From Leadbetterella sp964563435 (GTDB lineage: Bacteria; Bacteroidota; Bacteroidia; Cytophagales; Spirosomataceae): DNA of 64,000 nucleotides. Positions within the stretch are counted from its first letter, which is position 1. Each line of letters begins with the position of its first letter. Shown in pieces: positions 59,630 through 64,000 of this stretch. The stretch spans positions 10,054 to 74,053 of the forward strand of contig CAZLXI010000024.1 in assembly GCA_964563435.1 (NCBI GenBank). The letters are read 5' to 3'. The notes under the pieces were generated by a model. That model was given only the letters and a program-made list of their open reading frames with translations, had not been told where the DNA came from and ran no database searches. Made by a program: the position numbers and the translations under genes.

Positions 59630-60856
59630 TTAATTCACTATTAACTTCCTGAAGGCTTCTTTGTCAAAATTTTCCGTGAAATTATTAATCAGGCGAAGAT
59701 GGGCAGGTTTATGTACGTAGCGGAAAGCTACGGTCAGAAACAGAGGACTTGCCGCACTTGGTGCGTTGCCTGAAAAATATGTCGGGTTATATTTATACAG
59801 GCGACCGGAATCTTTTTCATTGCCGTAAAACCTATGAAAAGTAAAATCGGAGCTATACTCGGGCAGCTTTTGTTTTTGGTTCTGATACCGGTCTTCCTGT
59901 ACGTTTACTACCGCCTGCATGGAAAGCCATTCGATGGTATTTTCTGTCAGCACCTTGTTAACAATCGCTTTTTTGTTGGCCAGGACAGCCGGTAAATTTC
60001 CGTAATAGTGTTGCCTTCTTTCTTCCGACTGCGTTTCGTAATTGCTACTCTCAGGTAAATACAGTGCCTCTCTATCGTAATACTCCAGCAGGCTTTCCAG
60101 GTATTCTTTACGACTTACGGGCACTAAAAGAGGAACCTCCGCTTTTTTGACAAACCAATAGCGGTAAACAGGATTATAGGTATTTTTTCCGATTTCGTTT
60201 TCGGGTATATCCTGCCAGTAATCTTTACCCGAATTGATAGCGTCTATAAGCTCCTGGTTTTTAGCAGCAAAATAGTTTAGCAGTTCAATTTTGGGTGCTG
60301 TTTCGCCGGGTTTAAAGCTTTTTCGGTCTTTATATGCATAATCACCCAGATTATCCGGAAACGCGCCCCACAGGTATCGCTGCAAAGTACTTAACGGGAG
60401 GCTGTTGACATACACCCTCAGCACAGTACTGTATTCCCCGTTTCTCATTACCTTTTTATTAATACAGAGATATTCGTGAAATGCAGACTGGAAGCGGTAA
60501 TCTGCTATTTTTCTATATCCGAAGCTATTATAACCCTCCGAAGAATAGTACCCTTCCCAACTGCCGCCTTCAAGTGTAAAGTTGATGCGGCTCTGCTGCT
60601 CCAGCTTTTCAATTTTTTCCAGTGTTTGTCTGGCGGTGGTTTTATCTGATGCAGTGGCCATTTTGTTAAAATATTCGGCCCTCACGGCCGGCCAGGGGTA
60701 CTGCGCCGCAGTAAAGTACTTACCTGCGGCAGTGGCCAGTTCTTCTTTTGAATTGCAGGGGTCTCCCTTTTGTGGAGCAGGAGCTCCTGCAGGTTGTGCA
60801 TGCACACCGGCCTTTGCTAAAGATAGCAGCAGGATGATAAACAGGTATGGCTTCAT
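59630..60856 (-). CDS. exported protein of unknown function
   Basis: A 408-residue protein with a signal peptide (residues 1-20, GVHAQ). The mature chain is rich in aromatic residues and Lys/Glu. It starts PAGAPAPQKGDPCNSKEELA and contains GKYFTAAQYPWPAVRAEYFN, an all-helical-looking region, and a YRYWFVKKAEVPLLVPVSRK segment. A single Cys pair (DPCNS and YLCINKK) could form a disulfide. I recognise no family. It is 31 bases downstream of the small lipoprotein gene, so both may form one transcript. Confidence 0.65.
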   Translation of the reverse strand: MKPYLFIILLLSLAKAGVHAQPAGAPAPQKGDPCNSKEELATAAGKYFTAAQYPWPAVRAEYFNKMATASDKTTARQTLEKIEKLEQQSRINFTLEGGSWEGYYSSEGYNSFGYRKIADYRFQSAFHEYLCINKKVMRNGEYSTVLRVYVNSLPLSTLQRYLWGAFPDNLGDYAYKDRKSFKPGETAPKIELLNYFAAKNQELIDAINSGKDYWQDIPENEIGKNTYNPVYRYWFVKKAEVPLLVPVSRKEYLESLLEYYDREALYLPESSNYETQSEERRQHYYGNLPAVLANKKAIVNKVLTENTIEWLSMQAVVNVQEDRYQNQKQKLPEYSSDFTFHRFYGNEKDSGRLYKYNPTYFSGNAPSAASPLFLTVAFRYVHKPAHLRLINNFTENFDKEAFRKLIVN

Positions 60857-60887
60857 AATATATCTCCGTAAAAATTAACATAACGTT

Positions 60888-61139
60888 TTAAGACCCATTC
60901 AGTTTGAATGCACCGGTAAGGATATGCTCTTCGTGCGGTGAACATTCCGTGCCGGAGACATAATAGATTTTGCGGGTACAAATGGTGCCATTGGGCGTAC
61001 CCTTAGCCCTAACAGCCGGACTAAGTTTTGAAGAATCAATTCCGCCGTCGGAATGCGGGTCGCCTTCTTCACAACACAGCAAGCCGCCGGAAATAATTAC
61101 CAGCACGAGATAACGGAAAAGGTATTTGATCGTTTTCAT
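60888..61139 (-). CDS. small lipoprotein of unknown function
   Basis: An 83-residue protein from MKTIKYLFRY at 61139; the longer frame to 61238 adds 33 residues without hydrophobic character before the signal. The signal helix YLVLVIISGGLLCC ends in a lipobox-type LLCC, after which a short hydrophilic part (EEGDPHSDGGIDSSKLSP) has two further Cys (TICTRK, TECSPHEEH). No family recognised. It precedes the exported protein at 60856 in the same direction, and both are divergent from the sensor kinase operon. Confidence 0.55.
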   Translation of the reverse strand: MKTIKYLFRYLVLVIISGGLLCCEEGDPHSDGGIDSSKLSPAVRAKGTPNGTICTRKIYYVSGTECSPHEEHILTGAFKLNGS

Positions 61140-61279
61140 GATCGTGTGTTTAAATAATCGGATTCCGGTTATACTTTCATGGCCGGATGGCCTGCATATT
61201 TTCATCACAAAATTAAAAGGCACTTTTGCCGCAGGCAATCCTAAAAAAAGGGGATTTTAAAAATCCCCGGAAAAGGGGA

Positions 61280-61311
61280 TTGCTAAGGCTTACGGATCTT
61301 TAGTAAATTTG
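61280..61311 (+). promoter_or_regulatory. promoter candidate of the TPR kinase operon
   Basis: TTG (61280-61282), a 21-base spacer, then TAAATTTG (61304-61311), ending four bases before the ATG at 61316, so a leaderless or nearly leaderless message. Hairpin sequences with GGGGAT and ATCCCC blocks (61250-61280) overlap its upstream edge. Confidence 0.45.
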
Positions 61312-61315
61312 TAAA

Positions 61316-63232
61316 ATGAAAAAATACCTCATCTTCTGCTTACTTACGGCCGGGTGTATGGGATCATATGCACAGGTGAGATCTCTGAAAGAAGATACAG
61401 CCAAAGTAAACCGCATGCTGGCAGAGGTGCGCCGGATACAGCATACCAATCCCAAAAAAGCAGATGAGCTGTTAACAGGTATTCTAAAAATTTCTCAAAA
61501 ACATCATTACAAGCCGGGAATAGCTGCATTCTTCAGCTTTAAAGCTATAAAATATGCTAACGGCATGCAGCTGGACAGTGCTAAAATCTTCAATGACCAG
61601 GCAATGAGATACCTGGAAGACGACAAGTCGGTGGCGGCAAAAGACCAGCTGTCTGTACTCTGTAATACGTATGGCGTTATTTACCAGCAAAAACAGATGT
61701 ATGATTCGGCCGTATCCATGTATCTTAAAACCGTGAAGCTTAGCGATGAAACAGTGAATCACACCCGCAAAGCCTATGCCTGCGGCAACCTCTCGGTTCT
61801 GTATTCATTTATGAAAGATACACTGAAAACAGGCCGGTATGCACGGCTGGCACTCGCATCGGCGCGAAAAACAAACGATACGATAGCTGTATTGAGAAGT
61901 ACAGTCGTTTTGCTAAACTACTTTATTCAATACAACCGATACGACAGCATTCCTGTATATGCCAGACCAGCTCTTGCGCTGGCCATCGCAAAAGGAGATT
62001 TGCGAAATAAGGCCAAATTGCTGCATATGATGGGAGAGTATTTTACGACTGATGAAAAAAGGAAAGACAGTGTGCAGATCTGTTTTCAGCAGGCCCTGCA
62101 CCTGTTCAGAGAAATAAAGAGTCCTTATGATGAAGCGCTTGTTCTGGTTTCCATGGGAAACCTCTTCCTGCTCCGGAAAGAATATACCCGCGCCATTCCG
62201 TATCTGGAACAGGCGATCCGCATTGAAGATGAACTGAATCTCCTGCAGTTAAAAACGGAAACGCTGAAATCATTATCTGCTGCCGAAGCAAAAAGCGGTA
62301 ACCGGGAGCGCGCCTATAATTTACTGGAAGAATATGCCGTGCTGAATGACTCGCTTGTCCGGATTACCAATGAAGAAATGGTGCAAACGATGGAAACCCG
62401 GTACCAGCTTCAGAACAAGGAAGATACTATCGGACTGCAGCAGGCCGTCATCAGCCAAAAGAGCACCCTCAATTATATTTTGCTGGGAAGCGCCCTGGCA
62501 TTGCTGGTCATCCTCTTTCTATTGTACCGGAATTATACCGGGCGCCAGAAACTTCAACAGCGAAGGATCACAGAACTTGAAACAGAAAAACAATTATTAG
62601 CCACCCGGTTTCTTTTGAAAGGGCAGGAAGATGAGCGCAGCCGTATGGCCAAAGATCTTCACGACGGCCTGGGCGGAATGCTGAGTGGAGTAAAACTACA
62701 ATTGGGAGCCATGAAAGGAAACCTTATATTAACCGAAGAAAACGGGGTTATGTTTAACAACGCCCTCAACAAGCTGGATGAATCTATCTCCGAAATGCGG
62801 CGGGTAGCACACAATATGATGCCTGAAGCACTGGCAAGACTGGGGCTGGAACAGGCACTGCAGGATTATTGCAGCAGTATTAATCCCTCAGGCGCATTTG
62901 TGATCAGCACCGGCTTTTACGGGCTCGATCAAAAGATGGATGCCGCCACTTCCGTCACAATTTACCGCATCGTGCAGGAGCTGCTTAACAATTCAGTAAA
63001 ACATTCCGGCGCCAAGGATATACTGGTTCAGGTGATGCGCCGGAACGGGTCCCTGAATATTACGGTAGAAGATAACGGCCGGGGCTTCGATGCCGAAGTG
63101 TGGCAGCACCAGAATACTGCAGGTTTTCAGAATATCCGATCACGGGTCGATTACCTGCGGGGACGGATGGATATTAAATCCGCACCGGGTAAGGGGACGT
63201 CGGTATACATAGAATGTACAGATCATGGATAA
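61316..63232 (+). CDS. TPR-containing NarX/DesK-type sensor histidine kinase
   Basis: A 638-residue kinase with a signal peptide (~20 residues, MGSYAQ) and a periplasmic domain of TPR repeats (~60-350; SAVSMYLKTVKLSDETVNHT, AIPYLEQAIRIEDELNLLQ). One membrane helix (YILLGSALALLVILFLLYRN) follows, then a coiled coil. HisKA_3 carries His449 in MAKDLHDGLGGMLSGVKLQL, and the HATPase has VQELLNNSVKHSGA, VEDNGRGFDA and NIRSRVDYLRGRM. The TPR part probably senses a protein or envelope signal. Its stop overlaps the start of the regulator gene by 8 bases. Confidence 0.93.
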   Translation: MKKYLIFCLLTAGCMGSYAQVRSLKEDTAKVNRMLAEVRRIQHTNPKKADELLTGILKISQKHHYKPGIAAFFSFKAIKYANGMQLDSAKIFNDQAMRYLEDDKSVAAKDQLSVLCNTYGVIYQQKQMYDSAVSMYLKTVKLSDETVNHTRKAYACGNLSVLYSFMKDTLKTGRYARLALASARKTNDTIAVLRSTVVLLNYFIQYNRYDSIPVYARPALALAIAKGDLRNKAKLLHMMGEYFTTDEKRKDSVQICFQQALHLFREIKSPYDEALVLVSMGNLFLLRKEYTRAIPYLEQAIRIEDELNLLQLKTETLKSLSAAEAKSGNRERAYNLLEEYAVLNDSLVRITNEEMVQTMETRYQLQNKEDTIGLQQAVISQKSTLNYILLGSALALLVILFLLYRNYTGRQKLQQRRITELETEKQLLATRFLLKGQEDERSRMAKDLHDGLGGMLSGVKLQLGAMKGNLILTEENGVMFNNALNKLDESISEMRRVAHNMMPEALARLGLEQALQDYCSSINPSGAFVISTGFYGLDQKMDAATSVTIYRIVQELLNNSVKHSGAKDILVQVMRRNGSLNITVEDNGRGFDAEVWQHQNTAGFQNIRSRVDYLRGRMDIKSAPGKGTSVYIECTDHG

Positions 63233-63842
63233 AATTAAAGTGCTGGTGGTAGATGATCACCCTATGGTATTGGAAGGAATGAAAAACATGCTTTCCCAGA
63301 TCAGCTTCGTAACCGTTTGCGGGCTGGCCGGAGATGCAGACCAGGCGATGACATACCTACAGGCAGACACTCCCGATATTGTGATTACGGACATCAGCAT
63401 GCCCGGTGTCACGGGTGTGGAACTCACTGCCAGGATAAGTAAGGAATACCCCGGAATGAAGATCATTGCCATGAGCACCTTTAATGAACGTAGCCTGATT
63501 TCACAAATGATACAGCAGGGGGCATCCGGCTACCTTCTCAAAAATGCCTCCAGAGAGCAGATTGAAGAAGCCCTGCTGACCGTGAACGAAAACAAGCTGT
63601 ACATGAACCTGGAATGGAGTGAGCACGACCTGCACAGGATGGGAAAAACACCTGTGCTCACAAGCAGGGAAAAGGAAGTACTCTCCCTCATAGCCGAAGG
63701 TCTTACCAATTCACAAATTGCTGAAAAACTTTTTGTCAGCCCCTATACGGTGGATAGTCACCGGAAAAACCTGCTCACAAAATTTGAGGTGAATAATGCA
63801 GCCGGGTTGATAAAGCTGGCCGCAAAGTACGGCCTCGTTTAG
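63225..63842 (+). CDS. NarL/LuxR-family response regulator
   Basis: A 205-residue regulator: receiver (1-~120) with Asp10-Asp11, phosphoacceptor Asp56 in IVITDISMPG and Lys in YLLKNAS; then a GerE/LuxR helix-turn-helix (~140-205: LTSREKEVLSLIAEGLTNSQ, IAEKLFVSPYTVDSHRKNLL). It binds DNA after phosphorylation by the TPR kinase, with which it is translationally coupled. Targets are unknown. Confidence 0.95.
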   Translation: MDKIKVLVVDDHPMVLEGMKNMLSQISFVTVCGLAGDADQAMTYLQADTPDIVITDISMPGVTGVELTARISKEYPGMKIIAMSTFNERSLISQMIQQGASGYLLKNASREQIEEALLTVNENKLYMNLEWSEHDLHRMGKTPVLTSREKEVLSLIAEGLTNSQIAEKLFVSPYTVDSHRKNLLTKFEVNNAAGLIKLAAKYGLV

Positions 63843-63885
63843 AAAAGTGGCGACCCATAATATCTGCTTTTTTTAAAAAATCTTA

Positions 63886-63915
63886 TTGTATTTTAAAAAA
63901 TTCTCCCTACCTTTG
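63886..63915 (+). promoter_or_regulatory. tRNA promoter
   Basis: TTG (63886-63888), exactly 19 bases, then TACCTTTG (63908-63915): the same perfect form as the riboswitch promoter. It is 11 bases upstream of the tRNA 5' end. Confidence 0.75.
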
Positions 63916-63926
63916 TAGTCCAATAT

Positions 63927-64000
63927 CGCGGGATGGAGCAGTTGGCAGCTCGTCGGGCTCATAACCCGAAGGTCACAGGTTCGAGTCCTGTTCCCGCTAC
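63927..64000 (+). tRNA. initiator tRNA-fMet (CAT), 3' end cut by window end
   Basis: Cloverleaf with anticodon CAT (CTCATAA loop) on a stem closed by three G:C pairs (GGG...CCC), and a C1:T72 mismatch at the acceptor end: both are initiator features. The T arm reads GGTTCGAGTCC. The last bases visible are the discriminator A and one C; the remaining CA of CCA lies outside the window, if encoded. Confidence 0.93.

Noticed and set aside
1..64000. CRISPR arrays, rRNA genes, intact insertion sequences, prophage or integrase genes
   Set aside because: I looked for spaced direct repeats, transposase motifs and rRNA blocks and saw none.

Overview
The window is a chromosomal stretch of a Bacteroidota bacterium, probably from the Cytophagales/Sphingobacteriales/Chitinophagales range; I cannot resolve the genus. 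The evidence is an ECF sigma / FecR / SusC / SusD polysaccharide locus, a type IX secretion C-terminal sorting domain, DUF3570/DUF4266/DUF4494 families typical of the phylum, and several promoters of the Bacteroidota form TTG-N19/20-TAnnTTTG.

Layout. 1-4.6 kb: the 3' end of murB, a membrane protein, a hicAB toxin-antitoxin pair with a palindromic operator, and a TPP riboswitch in front of a TonB-dependent receptor (probable thiamin uptake). 4.7-12.4 kb: a tricorn-like protease, an AT-rich hydrolase, then an accessory zone with a run of five VOC-fold (glyoxalase-like) genes, a truncated sixth one, a serine-hydrolase remnant and a wrecked LytS/LytTR two-component pair. 12.4-18.1 kb: an intact LytS/LytTR pair, a histidine phosphatase, a hotdog thioesterase, a patatin and a PafA alkaline phosphatase. 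18.3-32.1 kb: a polysaccharide-utilisation locus (ECF sigma, FecR, SusC, SusD, DUF3823, GH9, and a 1003-residue tandem beta-helix protein with a C-terminal propeller). 32.2-33.5 kb: another VOC gene, an alpha/beta-hydrolase remnant and a GT2 glycosyltransferase.

33.6-37.8 kb: a tight cluster of an exported unknown protein, a Rieske lipoprotein, a thioredoxin-like protein, ApbE flavin transferase, a DUF4266 Cys/Gly-tailed peptide and DUF3570. It looks like an extracytoplasmic redox or maturation system and is the least understood part of the window. A 126-bp hairpin repeat element sits inside it. 38.0-54.5 kb: a TonB-type outer-membrane receptor, frr-pyrH, an EamA transporter, a monoglyceride-lipase-like hydrolase, glycerate kinase, a ROK kinase, DUF4494, a modular T9SS-secreted GH99-like protein, PpiD, a dipeptide epimerase, LipB and YraN. 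54.6-64 kb: a GH43 enzyme, a stand-alone E2 acyltransferase domain, MlaF-MlaE, an SDR, two unknown exported proteins, a TPR histidine kinase with its NarL-type regulator, and an initiator tRNA at the window edge.

The genes fit a free-living polysaccharide degrader. Housekeeping genes (murB, frr, pyrH, lipB, ppiD, mla) are interleaved with carbohydrate-active loci. Gene debris is concentrated around 9-12.4 kb and 32.6 kb, in each case next to VOC genes.
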